NCBI RefSeq assembly: GCF_900459175.1
Contig: NZ_UHFA01000002.1
Span: 1,364,001 to 1,428,000, forward strand
From: Streptococcus downei MFe28
Lineage (GTDB): Bacteria; Bacillota; Bacilli; Lactobacillales; Streptococcaceae
Direction of reading: 5' to 3'
DNA length: 64,000 nt
The translations under genes and the position numbers were made by a program. A model generated the notes under the pieces. It was not told where the DNA came from. It ran no database searches and saw only the letters and a program-made list of their open reading frames with translations. Within the stretch, counting starts at the first letter, position 1, and each line of letters opens with the position of its first letter. Of the stretch, positions 19,367 to 28,671 are shown piece after piece.

Positions 19367-19768
19367 ATACTCTTCAAAAATCAAAACTATCCCACGGATA
19401 AAGTCACTCTATGGTTTCTCATTAGAGTGACTACGAAAACTACGATTGTAGTTTTCTATATCCCTGACTAATTTCATAAAAACTGTATCATTGACAGTCT
19501 TTACTCCATGTCGCATCGTTAACTCACCTTGCCGTACTTACTGAGGAAAGCGAAGCTTTCTGCACCTCCAACCTCAAAAGGTCTCCCAGACATTTTGAGC
19601 TACCTTCAGTCCGTGCGACGCCTCACAAAGTTGGTCGATTTCACCAACTTTGTGAGGTTAGTAAGGGAGCTAGGCAATCGCTATGGAGATTGCCGTTTGA
19701 CATCAGTCACTTTAGTGACTTGATGTCATTGCTCCTTGCCTCGGCTATTTTTGATTTTTATTGAGTAT
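19367..19768 (-). repeat. BOX-like modular repeat, copy 2 (long form)
   Basis: 402 bases from ATACTCTTCAAAAATC to TTTTTATTGAGTAT. Compared with copy 1 it has an additional left module containing AGTCACTCTA/TAGAGTGACT and GAAAACTACGATTGTAGTTTTC hairpins. The middle and right modules (AACTTTGTGAGG stem, GCAATC stem, GACATCA stem) are nearly identical to copy 1. The rest of the intergenic stretch, 19769-20042, holds no gene I can recognise. Confidence 0.82.
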
Positions 19769-20042
19769 TATTTATTACTATTGTAACATAAATGTCATGG
19801 AAGAATTGGTCAAAAAACACCTGAAAGCCTGAACCGGCTGAAAAATCGGCCTCTAGTCCGATTCCAGAGAGCCAAGTCCTGACTAGAGAAAACCAGAATA
19901 ATAAAGGCACCCAAAGACCAGAGACCCACAAAACTTGCGAAATCAGACTTATACATTTAATGTTTGCTAGATTGTCTGAACTGGTAATTTTCAGGATTTT
20001 CGTCTACAATAAAAACCAGAAATTAAGAGCAGAGGACAACTC

Positions 20043-20882
20043 ATGACTAAAGCAGATAAAATTTTTAAAGCTAATATTGAAACAATCCTGACTCAAGGGG
20101 TCATGTCTGAACAGGCTCGACCCAAGTATAAGAATGGCCAAACAGCCAATTCCAAGTACATTACAGGCTCTTTTGCCCAATATGACCTTTCCAAGGGGGA
20201 GTTTCCCATTACGACCCTAAGACCCATTCCCATTAAGTCGGCCATCAAGGAGATTTTTTGGATCTATCAGGACCAAAGTAATGACCTGGATCTCCTTAAT
20301 GAAAAGTATCAGGTTAAGTACTGGAATGACTGGGAGGTGGGTGACACAGGTACCATCGGTCAGAGATACGGAGCTGTCGTAAAGAAGCACGACATCATCA
20401 ATAAAATACTCAAGCAATTAGCGGAAAATCCCTGGAATCGCCGCAATGTTATTTCGCTCTGGGACTACGAGGCTTTTGAAGAAAGTGAGGGCCTCCTTCC
20501 CTGTGCCTTCCAGACCATGTTTGATGTCCGTCGGGTAGATGGGGACATTTACTTGGATGCCACCCTGACCCAGCGCTCCAATGATATGCTGGTCGCCCAC
20601 CATATCAACGCCATGCAGTATGTTGCCCTCCAAATGATGATTGCTAAGCACTTTGGCTGGAAGGTTGGCAAGTTTTTCTACTTTGTCAATAACCTTCATA
20701 TCTATGATAATCAATTTGACCAGGCTCAGGAGTTGCTCAATCGAACCCCTGCGGACAAGGAGCCTCGTTTGATTCTCAATGTTCCTGACGGTACCAATTT
20801 CTTTGACATCAAGCCGGAAGATTTCCAACTGCTGGACTATGAGCCAGTCAAGCCCCAGCTAAAATTTGACCTAGCGATTTAA
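20043..20882 (+). CDS. thyA: Thymidylate synthase
   Basis: Converts dUMP to dTMP using methylene-tetrahydrofolate. Catalytic C154 lies in [10 protein letters not shown]; the phosphate-binding arginines are in [10 protein letters not shown]; and [16 protein letters not shown] is the usual C-terminal segment. 279 aa. AGAGGACAACTC precedes the ATG, and a TACAAT -10-like box is at 20005-20010. The product dihydrofolate is recycled by dfrA 1.3 kb downstream; in other streptococci the two genes sit close together, here separated by a decayed pnuC. Confidence 0.96.
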   Translation: MTKADKIFKANIETILTQGVMSEQARPKYKNGQTANSKYITGSFAQYDLSKGEFPITTLRPIPIKSAIKEIFWIYQDQSNDLDLLNEKYQVKYWNDWEVGDTGTIGQRYGAVVKKHDIINKILKQLAENPWNRRNVISLWDYEAFEESEGLLPCAFQTMFDVRRVDGDIYLDATLTQRSNDMLVAHHINAMQYVALQMMIAKHFGWKVGKFFYFVNNLHIYDNQFDQAQELLNRTPADKEPRLILNVPDGTNFFDIKPEDFQLLDYEPVKPQLKFDLAI

Positions 20883-20973
20883 GGCCAGAGACAGGTAGTT
20901 AGAAGAGGCACTACCATATTCGCAAGAGCCAATTGGCAAGATTGAGGCTACTCATTTAAATTTGCCTAATGCC

Positions 20974-21135
20974 TAATACTCAACGAAAAACGAAAGACCT
21001 GAGGTATGGAGCAAGGATATCAAGTCACTAAAGTGACCGATGCCGAACTGCAATCGCCATAGCGATTGCCTAGCTCCCTTACTAACCTCACAAAGTTGGT
21101 GAAATCGACCAATTTTGCTCCGCATCGCACGACTG
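20974..21135 (+). repeat. BOX-like repeat, copy 3 (truncated)
   Basis: Begins TAATACTCAACGAAAAACG in boxA-like orientation and carries the AAGTCACTAAAGTGAC, CAATCGCCATAGCGATTG and CCTCACAAAGTTGGTGAAATCGACC modules of the longer copies. It loses similarity after GCACGACTG and has no boxC-like right end. Between thyA and pnuC. Confidence 0.7.
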
Positions 21136-21219
21136 TCTAAAGTGATAAACTGACTGTGTCGTTTTTCCTATCAAATAACCCAGTCCTTTCCAAGAAATAT
21201 TTGCTGATTCGAATCTGTG

Positions 21220-21268
21220 CGAACGTTCGTCCTTTCATCGAAAAGGATAGCAATGTTCGTCTTTTTTG
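21220..21268 (+). terminator. Hairpin with T tract upstream of pnuC
   Basis: Outer CGAAC/GTTCG and inner TCCTTT/AAAGGA pairings followed by CTTTTTT. Lies before the pnuC promoter, so probably ends read-through from thyA. Confidence 0.55.
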
Positions 21269-21296
21269 GTCTGAAATCAAATAAATCCGAAAATTC

Positions 21297-21324
21297 TTGA
21301 CAGAATTTCAAATAATTTTAGAAT
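21297..21324 (+). promoter_or_regulatory. Promoter of pnuC remnant
   Basis: TTGACA (21297-21302), a 16-base spacer and TAGAAT (21319-21324), with the ATG 28 bases further on. Confidence 0.6.
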
Positions 21325-21351
21325 AAAAACAAGATTTCTAAGGAGGTTGAT

Positions 21352-22119
21352 ATGATGTTGAAAAAATTGACTTAATCTGGGATCATTTGAAATGGATTGG
21401 TCAATTTGCTAGGAAACTAGGTTTCTTAGGTATTTTAGGGGGGCCTAATCAAGGACTTATTCGCTGATAGGAGTAAGAAGCAGTGGTTCTATCTCCTTGC
21501 CCTTTGTTTTCCAACCCTAGTTTTAGAATTTATGGGAGGAACTAGGGTTGGTCTTGGTTTCTTGTCGGCCCTGACTGGCATTCTCTGCGTTATCCTAGTA
21601 GCAGAGGGACGAATTTCCAATTACTTCATCGGTTTCATTCATGAGCTGACCTATCTGGCCCTTAGTTTCCAGAACCTCTACTACGGGGAGGGCCTGACGA
21701 CGATTTTCTTCACAGTCATGCAATTCGTTGGCGCTTATTACTGGCTGGTTGACCGTCGTTATGGTAAGGAGAAAAAGTCTGATGTCAAGGACATTAAGGC
21801 CAAGAGATTGACCTGGCTAGGTTGGATCAAATCTCTGGCAGTCAATCTAGTCGTCTGGCTCTTGCTCGGTTTTATTTAACAGTCGATTGGTTCAGCCAGA
21901 CCCTTCTGGGATAGTTCCACCGATGGGACCAATTGGACGGGACAATTTCTCCAAACTGGGATGTATAGAGAACAATGGATTTTCTGGATTGCGACCAATG
22001 TTTTGTCTATCTGTCTCTGGTGGGGAGCAGAAACTCATGTCATGCTCATGTATTTGATTTACATGATTAATAGTATCGTCGGTTGGATAAAGTGGGAGAA
22101 GGACTTAAAGGCTTCTTAG
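21352..22119 (+). pseudogene. pnuC: Nicotinamide riboside/mononucleotide transporter PnuC, degenerate
   Basis: The start at 21352 has AAGGAGG at good spacing. The first frame closes after MMLKKLT. Another frame then reads DLIWDHLKWIGQFARKLG, shifts again at a run of six G near 21440 (one extra G), and continues LIKDLFADRSKKQWFYLLAL into a 115-codon stretch with four hydrophobic segments ending LLLGFI at a TAA (21877-21879). After that stop the same frame goes on with WIATNVLSICLWWG, a PnuC family signature, up to TAG at 22117-22119. So there are at least two frameshifts plus a nonsense codon. PnuC imports NAD precursors; this copy cannot make a full transporter. Confidence 0.85.
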
Positions 22120-22196
22120 AAAGGGGCCTTTTCTGGCAATGTGTTTGAATTTTTTCAAATGCATTTTTTCTTAATTTCTGCTAGAATGAAAACAGT

Positions 22197-22715
22197 ATGG
22201 ACAAAGTTTTTAAGGCAAAAAAAATCCTTGCCATCTGGGCACAGGACCAGGCAGGATTAATTGGGGCCAATCAAACCATGCCCTGGCATTTACCGGCTGA
22301 ATTAGCCCACTTCAAGCAAACGACCATGGGGCAGGCTATCCTCATGGGACGCAAGACCTTTGATGGTATGGGAAGAAGGATTTTACTGGGTCGCCAAATT
22401 CTCATTCTGACCCGAGACAAAAGCTACCAGGTAGAAGGGGTTAAAACTGTTTCTAGTCGTCAGGAAGTTTTGGACTGGTTTGAACAGCAGGACAAAGATC
22501 TCTATATCGCTGGTGGAGCAGGGGTCTATCGGACCTTCTTAGATGATTATACAGGTCTGGTCAAGACGACTATCCAGACCCGTTTTGAGGGGGATACCTA
22601 TTTTCCAGAGATGGATATGGCTCCCTACCAACTGGTCTCCCAAGAAAATCATGGCAAGGATGAGAAAAATCCTTATGATTTCACCATTGCCACCTATCAA
22701 AAAAATAAGGAATAA
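22197..22715 (+). CDS. dfrA: Dihydrofolate reductase
   Basis: Reduces dihydrofolate to tetrahydrofolate, the target of trimethoprim. Motifs: ILAIWAQDQAGLIGANQTMPWHLPAEL (substrate and Met20-loop region), ILMGRKTFDGMG (NADPH binding) and LYIAGGAGVYRTF. 172 aa. The ATG at 22197 has no strong ribosome site; the next plausible start is internal to the first strand, so I kept it. Followed closely by a small membrane protein gene and clpX. Confidence 0.94.
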   Translation: MDKVFKAKKILAIWAQDQAGLIGANQTMPWHLPAELAHFKQTTMGQAILMGRKTFDGMGRRILLGRQILILTRDKSYQVEGVKTVSSRQEVLDWFEQQDKDLYIAGGAGVYRTFLDDYTGLVKTTIQTRFEGDTYFPEMDMAPYQLVSQENHGKDEKNPYDFTIATYQKNKE

Positions 22716-22729
22716 GGAATTTACTATTC

Positions 22730-22900
22730 ATGCAAAGAAGTATTTTTGGGGTATTTACGGCACTTTTGGCCATCATCTGTGTGCTCTGTGCCCTCCCTGC
22801 CTTTCGCAAAAATCGTTACGGCTTAGGGACGCTATTTCTCCTCAACGCTTTGACAAATCTTGTAAACACCATCCATGCCTTCTATGGCACACTCTTTTAA
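22730..22900 (+). CDS. Small membrane protein between dfrA and clpX
   Basis: 56-residue protein MQRSIFGVFTALLAI... with two hydrophobic segments (about 4-22 and 32-50) separated by a basic turn, RKNRYG. AAGGAA precedes the ATG by ten bases. It lies 14 bases after dfrA and 21 before clpX in the same direction. I recall a small ORF at the same place in Streptococcus mutans, which supports a real gene. Function unknown. Confidence 0.7.
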   Translation: MQRSIFGVFTALLAIICVLCALPAFRKNRYGLGTLFLLNALTNLVNTIHAFYGTLF

Positions 22901-22921
22901 ATCGAGGAAGTTCAGATTACT

Positions 22922-24154
22922 ATGGCAGACAATCAAACAACAAAAGACTCTATGGTTTATTGCTCATTTTGCGGTAAAAACCAGACAGAGGTTCGAAAGA
23001 TAATCGCTGGGAACGGCGTTTTTATCTGTAATGAATGCGTAGCCCTCTCCCAAGAAATCATCAAGGAAGAGCTGGCCGAAGAGGTCCTAGCGGATTTGGC
23101 AGAAGTACCAAAACCCAAGGAACTCCTGCAAATTTTAGATGACTATGTTATCGGTCAAGATCGGGCAAAAAGGGCTCTGGCGGTTGCTGTTTATAATCAC
23201 TATAAACGGATTAGCTTTGTTGAGAGCGCTCAGGACGAGGATGTGGATTTACAGAAATCTAATATCCTCATGATTGGCCCAACAGGTTCAGGCAAGACCT
23301 TCCTAGCTCAGACACTTGCAAAGAGTCTTAATGTTCCCTTTGCGATTGCGGATGCGACTGCTCTGACTGAAGCTGGTTATGTCGGTGAAGATGTGGAAAA
23401 TATCCTCCTCAAGCTCATTCAGGCTGCCGACTTTAACATAGAGCGGGCCGAACGAGGCATCATCTATGTCGATGAAATTGATAAGATTGCCAAAAAGGGA
23501 GAAAATGTCTCCATCACCCGAGATGTCTCTGGTGAAGGGGTGCAACAGGCCCTGCTGAAAATCATCGAAGGAACGGTTGCCAGCGTTCCTCCTCAAGGAG
23601 GTCGCAAGCACCCTAACCAAGAGATGATTCAGATTGACACCAAGAATATTCTCTTTATCGTTGGTGGTGCCTTTGACGGTATTGAAGACATTGTCAAGCA
23701 ACGTCTGGGTGAAAAGGTGATCGGTTTTGGTCAAAACAATAAGTCCATTGACGACGATGCTTCCTATATGCAACAAATTATCTCAGAAGATATTCAAAAA
23801 TTTGGCCTTATTCCTGAATTTATCGGACGCTTACCTGTCTTAGCTGCTCTTGAGCAACTGACGGTTGAGGACTTAGTTCGCATTTTGACGGAGCCTAAGA
23901 ACGCCCTGGTTAAGCAGTATAAGACTCTGCTTTCCTATGACGGGGTTGACCTAGAGTTTGACCAAGAAGCCTTGGAAGCTATTGCACAAAAAGCTATTGA
24001 ACGCAAGACCGGCGCTAGAGGACTTCGCTCCATCATTGAAGAAACCATGATGGATATCATGTTTGAAGTACCTAGCCAAGAAGACGTGACCAGTGTTGAA
24101 GTCACCAAGGCAGCGGTAGAAGGGACCGATAAACCCATTCTGAAAACGGCCTAG
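22922..24154 (+). CDS. clpX: ATP-dependent Clp protease ATP-binding subunit ClpX
   Basis: AAA+ unfoldase that feeds substrates to ClpP. An N-terminal C4 zinc finger (CSFCGK...CNEC) is followed by Walker A GPTGSGKT, Walker [10 protein letters not shown], the sensor region and the IGF loop that docks on ClpP (KVIGFGQNN). 410 aa, full length. Downstream engB starts nine bases after the stop, the conserved clpX-engB pair. Confidence 0.97.
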   Translation: MADNQTTKDSMVYCSFCGKNQTEVRKIIAGNGVFICNECVALSQEIIKEELAEEVLADLAEVPKPKELLQILDDYVIGQDRAKRALAVAVYNHYKRISFVESAQDEDVDLQKSNILMIGPTGSGKTFLAQTLAKSLNVPFAIADATALTEAGYVGEDVENILLKLIQAADFNIERAERGIIYVDEIDKIAKKGENVSITRDVSGEGVQQALLKIIEGTVASVPPQGGRKHPNQEMIQIDTKNILFIVGGAFDGIEDIVKQRLGEKVIGFGQNNKSIDDDASYMQQIISEDIQKFGLIPEFIGRLPVLAALEQLTVEDLVRILTEPKNALVKQYKTLLSYDGVDLEFDQEALEAIAQKAIERKTGARGLRSIIEETMMDIMFEVPSQEDVTSVEVTKAAVEGTDKPILKTA

Positions 24155-24163
24155 GAAGAAATC

Positions 24164-24763
24164 ATGACCCAAGAAGAAGTTTTAAATACCCATAATGCCT
24201 CAATTCTTTTGAGTGCAGCCAATAAATCCCATTACCCCCAAGATGACCTACCAGAAGTAGCCCTGGCAGGTCGTTCTAATGTCGGTAAGTCTAGCTTTAT
24301 CAATACCCTGCTCAATCGAAAGAAATTGGCTAGGACCTCCAGTAAACCTGGTAAGACTCAGCTTCTCAATTTTTACAATATTGACGATAAGTTGCGCTTC
24401 GTAGATGTGCCTGGTTATGGCTATGCCAAGGTTTCCAAGACCGAGCGAGCCAAGTGGGGCAAGATGATTGAGGAATACCTAGTGACTCGGGATAATTTGC
24501 GGGTGGTGGTTAGCCTGGTTGACCTGCGCCATGAACCGACAGCCGACGATGTTCAAATGTATGACTTTCTCAAGTATTACGGGATTCCTGTCATTATCGT
24601 GGCTACCAAGGCCGACAAGGTTCCTCGAGGCAAATGGAACAAGCAGGAGTCCCTGATAAAGAAAAAGCTCAACTTTGACAAGCAAGATAGCTTTATCGTC
24701 TTTTCATCGGAGACCAAGGAAGGCTATGACTTGGCCTGGGACACCATTTTAGAAAAATTATAA
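24164..24763 (+). CDS. engB: Ribosome biogenesis GTPase EngB/YsxC
   Basis: Essential GTPase in 50S subunit assembly. G1 is GRSNVGKSS (36-44), G2 lies in SSKPGKTQ, G3 is DVPGYGYAK and G4 is ATKADK. 199 aa. Second gene of clpX-engB. Confidence 0.96.
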   Translation: MTQEEVLNTHNASILLSAANKSHYPQDDLPEVALAGRSNVGKSSFINTLLNRKKLARTSSKPGKTQLLNFYNIDDKLRFVDVPGYGYAKVSKTERAKWGKMIEEYLVTRDNLRVVVSLVDLRHEPTADDVQMYDFLKYYGIPVIIVATKADKVPRGKWNKQESLIKKKLNFDKQDSFIVFSSETKEGYDLAWDTILEKL

Positions 24764-24852
24764 ATGCTATACCAGAGGCTGGTTTCCTAGGTCCGCTTCT
24801 GATAGAGTCATTACGATGGAGTCTAATCACGCTAATTACTAGAAATTTTTAC

Positions 24853-24880
24853 TTGCAAACCTAGCACACTATGTTACAAT
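24853..24880 (+). promoter_or_regulatory. Promoter of the antisense RNA
   Basis: TTGCAA (24853-24858), 16-base spacer, TACAAT (24875-24880). Points rightward toward the convergent toxin gene. Confidence 0.65.
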
Positions 24881-24886
24881 GATAAT

Positions 24887-24999
24887 AGAAAAAGGGTCTT
24901 GTTAGAGCAAGACCCAGTGTAAAGCCGTTAGACGGTGGTTACATTATAGTTAATTTAAGAATAACCGTCATGCCCCCAAAGCGATGACGGTTATTTTTT
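24887..24999 (+). ncRNA. Putative antitoxin RNA of a type I toxin-antitoxin system
   Basis: No open reading frame of note is present between the promoter at 24853-24880 and the terminator at 24960-24999. The predicted RNA starts with a GGGTCTTG/CAAGACCC hairpin, then contains AGACGGTGGTTACA, and ends in the terminator whose sequence overlaps the 3' end of the toxin mRNA from the opposite strand. Convergent RNAs with overlapping 3' ends and a short hydrophobic peptide are the pattern of Firmicutes type I systems (Fst/par, TxpA-RatA, BsrG-SR4). Boundaries are inferred. Confidence 0.65.
24960..24999. terminator. Bidirectional terminator shared by toxin mRNA and antisense RNA
   Basis: AATAACCGTCAT (24960-24971) pairs perfectly with ATGACGGTTATT (24984-24995), followed on the plus strand by T residues. 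The left end of the toxin CDS overlaps this stem. Confidence 0.85.
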
Positions 25000-25095
25000 G
25001 CTGTCATTTTTGAAGATTTGGTAACAAAGACTAATTAGGGCTATGGTAAACATAGCAAAACCTAAAATCGTCTCTACCACTTCAAAAGCAGTCAA
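24991..25095 (-). CDS. Holin-like small toxin candidate (type I TA)
   Basis: 34-residue peptide starting at a TTG at 25095 with GGGAGG seven bases upstream: LTAFEVVETILGFAMFTIA..., ending QIFKNDSKK. One hydrophobic segment (about 8-26) followed by a polar lysine tail is typical of the small membrane toxins grouped as holin-like/Fst-type in Firmicutes. The TTG overlaps the stop of a 14-codon upstream ORF (TTGA), suggesting translational coupling. A TATAAT on the minus strand at 25198-25203 would give an mRNA of about 190-200 bases. Toxicity is inferred, not shown. Confidence 0.7.
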   Translation of the reverse strand: MTAFEVVETILGFAMFTIALISLCYQIFKNDSKK

Positions 25096-25136
25096 AGAGT
25101 TACCTCCCTTCTGTTGGAGTTTGATGAGTACCGCAT
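25092..25136 (-). CDS. Leader ORF of the small toxin
   Basis: 14 codons (MRYSSNSNRREVTL) from the ATG at 25136, with GAGGTGA six bases upstream, ending in a TGA that overlaps the toxin TTG start. The peptide itself is unlikely to matter; its translation probably opens or times the toxin ribosome site. As I recall, similar leaders precede other streptococcal and lactobacillar genes of this kind. Confidence 0.55.
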   Translation of the reverse strand: MRYSSNSNRREVTL

Positions 25137-25437
25137 AGGCATCACCTCACTTTCAGAAAAAGGATTGTAACCACCGTCTTCACTTCTTTACTACTTAATT
25201 ATAATACAAAGTTAGTATGATTACTAATAATCAAGGCTTTTTTGCTAGTTTATTGCTAGAAAACCTCAACAATAAATAAACATAAAATAAATTATGTAAA
25301 CCGACATAAATTCTTTCAAGTTCATTCCAATTTACTCCGACCAATCAATATTTTATAAGTCCTCATAAAAAATAACTATGTTAGGACTTCCTCTTATTCG
25401 TGTTATCATAGAAGGTAATCAATACTTTGGAGGATTT

Positions 25438-26811
25438 ATGCAAAATCATAATTTTAAAGACCAAGGGAAGTTTCAACGCAAGATGACCAGCCGTCACCTC
25501 TTTATGCTTTCCTTGGGTGGCGTTATTGGGACTGGGCTTTTCTTGAGTTCTGGTTATACTATTGCCCAAGCAGGTCCCTTAGGGGCTGTCCTGTCCTACT
25601 TGGTAGGAGCTGTTGTTGTTTATCTGGTCATGCTTTCATTAGGAGAGTTGGCTGTGGCCATGCCAGTGACGGGTTCCTTTCACACCTATGCGACTAAATT
25701 TATTAGTCCAGGTACGGGCTTCACGGTTGCCTGGCTCTATTGGATTTGCTGGACAGTAGCCCTAGGAACTGAATTTCTGGCGGCCGGTATGCTGGTCGAG
25801 CGTTGGATTGCTATTCCGGCTTGGATTTCTGCGGCCTTCTTCGCCTTGGTGGTCTTTGTCATCAATGCTCTGTCAGTTCGTTCCTTTGCAGAAACAGAAT
25901 CCTTCTTTTCTAGCATTAAGGTACTAGCCATCGTTGTCTTTATCGTCTTAGGCTTGGGAGCCATGTTTGGCCTAGTCAGCTTCAATGGCCATCATGAACC
26001 TGTTCTTTTTAAAAATCTGACCGCTCAAGGGGCCTTTCCTAAAGGTTTCATTGCTGTGATTTCAGTCATGCTCAATGTGAACTATGCCTTCTCTGGGACT
26101 GAATTGATTGGGATAGCAGCAGGGGAGACGGATAACCCTAAAGTGGCTGTTCCTAGAGCCATCAAGACTACCATCGGTCGCTTGGTTATCTTCTTTGTCC
26201 TGACTATTCTGGTCCTAGCCTCTCTACTTCCCATGAAAGAAGCAGGCGTGACGGATGCTCCCTTTGTTCTAGTCTTTGATAAGATGGGCATTCCTTATGC
26301 TGGCGACATTATGAATTTCGTCATCTTGACCGCCATTTTGTCGGCGGGAAATTCGGGTCTCTACGCTTCCAGCCGTATGCTCTGGTCCCTGGCCAATGAA
26401 GGTATGCTGGATAAACGGGTCGTCAAAATCAATAAGCACGGTGTTCCCATGCGGGCCATGCTTTTGTCCATGATAGGAGCCGGCTTGTCCCTCTTTGCTG
26501 GTTTTTATCCAAAATCGACGGTTTATCTGGCCTTGGTTTCTATTGCAGGTTTTGCGGTAGTAGCCGTCTGGTTGTCCATTCCTATTTCACAAATTAACTT
26601 CCGTAAGATTTGGCTCAAGGACCATAAGGAAAGCGACTTGGATTACAAGACCCCCTTCAATCCTGTCTTGCCTTATATCACCATTATTCTCTTGGTAATT
26701 TCCATTGTTGGTATTGCCTGGGATAAGGACCAACGGGCCGGTCTCTATTTTGGTCTACCTTTTGTAGCCGTTTGTTATCTTTATCATTATTGGCGTTATA
26801 AGAAGTTTTAA
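25438..26811 (+). CDS. mmuP: Amino acid permease, probably S-methylmethionine transporter
   Basis: APC-superfamily permease with about 12 membrane segments. The signature GGVIGTGLFLSSG starts TM1 and GELAVAMPVTGSFHTYA follows TM2. I chose the ATG at 25438 (MQNHNFKDQGKFQRKM) with TGGAGG seven bases upstream; an in-frame ATG at 25378 lacks a ribosome site. The adjacent homocysteine methyltransferase gene points to S-methylmethionine as substrate, giving methionine by salvage. The AT-rich 25204-25437 region holds no other gene. Confidence 0.85.
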   Translation: MQNHNFKDQGKFQRKMTSRHLFMLSLGGVIGTGLFLSSGYTIAQAGPLGAVLSYLVGAVVVYLVMLSLGELAVAMPVTGSFHTYATKFISPGTGFTVAWLYWICWTVALGTEFLAAGMLVERWIAIPAWISAAFFALVVFVINALSVRSFAETESFFSSIKVLAIVVFIVLGLGAMFGLVSFNGHHEPVLFKNLTAQGAFPKGFIAVISVMLNVNYAFSGTELIGIAAGETDNPKVAVPRAIKTTIGRLVIFFVLTILVLASLLPMKEAGVTDAPFVLVFDKMGIPYAGDIMNFVILTAILSAGNSGLYASSRMLWSLANEGMLDKRVVKINKHGVPMRAMLLSMIGAGLSLFAGFYPKSTVYLALVSIAGFAVVAVWLSIPISQINFRKIWLKDHKESDLDYKTPFNPVLPYITIILLVISIVGIAWDKDQRAGLYFGLPFVAVCYLYHYWRYKKF

Positions 26812-26841
26812 GGGCCAGCGACATTTTTAGGAGGAATTATT

Positions 26842-27789
26842 ATGGGAAGATTTAAAGATTTATTAGCCAGTCAAGACTACTTGATTTTACACGGGGCTTT
26901 GGGAACTGAGCTGGAGTACCGTGGCTATGATGTTTCTGGCAAGCTCTGGTCAGCCAAGTATCTTTTGGAAGACCCCAAGGCTATTCAGGATATTCACGAA
27001 ACCTATCTAAGAGCAGGTAGTGATATTGTCACAACGGCTTCCTATCAGGCTACTCTACCAGGTCTTGAAAGCTATGGATTGACTGAAGCACAAGCTAAGA
27101 AAATTATCGCTTCAACGGTGGACATTGCTAAGTCCGCTCGTGACCAGGTTTGGTCAAGCTTATCTGAGATAGAAAAGGAAAGTCGTCCCTACCCTTTAAT
27201 TTCTGGAGATGTTGGCCCCTATGCTGCCTATTTGGCTGACGGTTCAGAATATACAGGCGACTACGGCGCCATCACTAAGCAGGAACTCAAGGATTTTCAT
27301 CGCCCCCGCCTTGCCATCTTGAAAGAGCAAGGAGTGGACTTATTGGCTCTAGAAACCATGCCCAATTTCCTAGAGGCTCAGGCTCTGGTGGAACTGTTGT
27401 CTGAGGACTTTCCGCAAGTAGAAGCCTATATCAGCTTCACTTCTCAAGATGGTCAATCCATTTCCGATGGTACAGCCCTATCAGAAGTCGCTAAATTGGT
27501 GGAGGCTAGCTCACAAATCTTGGCGGTCGGTCTCAATTGTAGCTCGCCCAAGGTTTATCCAGATTTTTTGCACCAGTTGCGTCAGTACACGGCTAAGCCC
27601 TTAGTGACCTATCCAAATTCTGGTGAGGTCTATGATGGGGCAACCCAAACCTGGACCAAGGACCCCGACCATTCCCACAGTCTTTTGGAAAATACCCTAA
27701 CCTGGCAAAAGTTGGGAGCTAAGGTGGTTGGCGGGTGTTGCCGGACTCGACCTAGCGACATCCAAGTTTTGGCTCAGGGACTTAAATAG
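26842..27789 (+). CDS. mmuM: Homocysteine S-methyltransferase
   Basis: Transfers a methyl group from S-methylmethionine to homocysteine, giving methionine. Zinc-binding cysteines are in GLNCSSP and in GGCCRTRP near the C-terminus; the N-terminus DYLILHGALGTELE is typical. 315 aa. Starts 30 bases after mmuP with AGGAGG and forms an operon with it; a terminator follows. Confidence 0.93.
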   Translation: MGRFKDLLASQDYLILHGALGTELEYRGYDVSGKLWSAKYLLEDPKAIQDIHETYLRAGSDIVTTASYQATLPGLESYGLTEAQAKKIIASTVDIAKSARDQVWSSLSEIEKESRPYPLISGDVGPYAAYLADGSEYTGDYGAITKQELKDFHRPRLAILKEQGVDLLALETMPNFLEAQALVELLSEDFPQVEAYISFTSQDGQSISDGTALSEVAKLVEASSQILAVGLNCSSPKVYPDFLHQLRQYTAKPLVTYPNSGEVYDGATQTWTKDPDHSHSLLENTLTWQKLGAKVVGGCCRTRPSDIQVLAQGLK

Positions 27790-27817
27790 CTCGCTACCTG
27801 AGAGAGATTCAAGTTAG

Positions 27818-27859
27818 CCTGTCCAAATTTTTGAAAGTGGACACAGGGTCGCTTTTTTT
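27818..27859 (+). terminator. Terminator of mmuPM
   Basis: CCTGTCCA pairs with TGGACACAGG (two bulged bases), then GTCGC and seven T. Confidence 0.75.
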
Positions 27860-27879
27860 GATGAATTTAAATAAAAGGC

Positions 27880-27908
27880 TTGACAGTCCAAGGTCTGGTG
27901 TGTTAACC
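27880..27908 (+). promoter_or_regulatory. rplJL promoter
   Basis: Perfect TTGACA at 27880-27885 with a 17-base spacer to TTAACC (or TAACCT at 18). The -35 is clear, the -10 weak. Confidence 0.6.
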
Positions 27909-27919
27909 TAATAAAGGTT

Positions 27920-28065
27920 TGAAAAACCGACCTAAGACAGCAGGGGAGCTTGACTCGTAAACATCCTGCCGAGGCACAAAAACGTAAAATCTTGGTCTGC
28001 CTGTCAGGCTAGTTCATAAACGTATTTGTACTTTCGTGTCTAGGTTTGGATGCGATTTTTTTCGT
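27920..28065 (+). promoter_or_regulatory. Ribosomal protein L10 leader
   Basis: The 5' UTR of rplJ carries the conserved L10-leader core, seen as CCTAAGACAGCAGGGG... and ATCCTGCCGAGGC with CAGCAGG/ATCCTGC pairing. In Firmicutes this leader binds L10(L12)4 and gives feedback control of the operon. Boundaries are approximate; a covariance-model scan would set them. Confidence 0.75.
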
Positions 28066-28098
28066 TTCCAGACAAAATAAAAACGGAGGTAAAACTTA

Positions 28099-28599
28099 AT
28101 GAGTGAAGCTGTTATTGCTAAAAAAGCTGAATTGGTTGATGCAGTTGCTGAAAAAATGAAAGCTGCTGTATCTCTCGTTGTCGTTGACTCACGTGGTTTG
28201 ACAGTTGAGCAAGATACCAATCTTCGTCGTTCACTTCGTGAAGCTGGCGTTGAATTGAAAGTTATCAAAAACTCAATCTTGTCACGTGCTGCTGAAAAAG
28301 CAGGTCTTGACGACATGAAAGATCTCTTTGTTGGACCATCTGCTGTAGCCTTCTCAAACGAAGACGTAGTGGCCCCAGCAAAAATCATCAACGATTTTGC
28401 TAAAGAAGCTGAAGCGCTTGAAATTAAAGGTGGTGCCGTTGAAGGTGCTGTTTCTTCAGTCGAAGAAATCAAGGCTCTTGCTGCTCTGCCAAATCGCGAA
28501 GGTATGCTTTCTATGCTGCTTTCAGTGCTTCAAGCACCTGTACGCAACGTTGCTTACGCTGTCAAGGCTGTTTCCGACAGCAAAGACGAAGTGGCTTAA
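28099..28599 (+). CDS. rplJ: 50S ribosomal protein L10
   Basis: Stalk base protein that anchors L7/L12 dimers. [23 protein letters not shown] and [12 protein letters not shown] are characteristic; the C-terminal helix binds L12. 166 aa. ACGGAGG lies before the ATG. Codon use shows the strong bias of a highly expressed gene (GCT, GTT, CGT). Confidence 0.97.
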   Translation: MSEAVIAKKAELVDAVAEKMKAAVSLVVVDSRGLTVEQDTNLRRSLREAGVELKVIKNSILSRAAEKAGLDDMKDLFVGPSAVAFSNEDVVAPAKIINDFAKEAEALEIKGGAVEGAVSSVEEIKALAALPNREGMLSMLLSVLQAPVRNVAYAVKAVSDSKDEVA

Positions 28600-28671
28600 G
28601 TCTAAGTCAACTTTATCCAGTAGCCTAGGGCTACAAAAGATTTAAACAAAAAATATTTGGAGGAAATGACA

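Noticed and set aside
21270-21351. NAD+-sensing (pnuC-motif) riboswitch upstream of pnuC
   Set aside because: The likely promoter at 21297-21324 leaves a leader of under 30 bases, too short, and I cannot see the conserved core.
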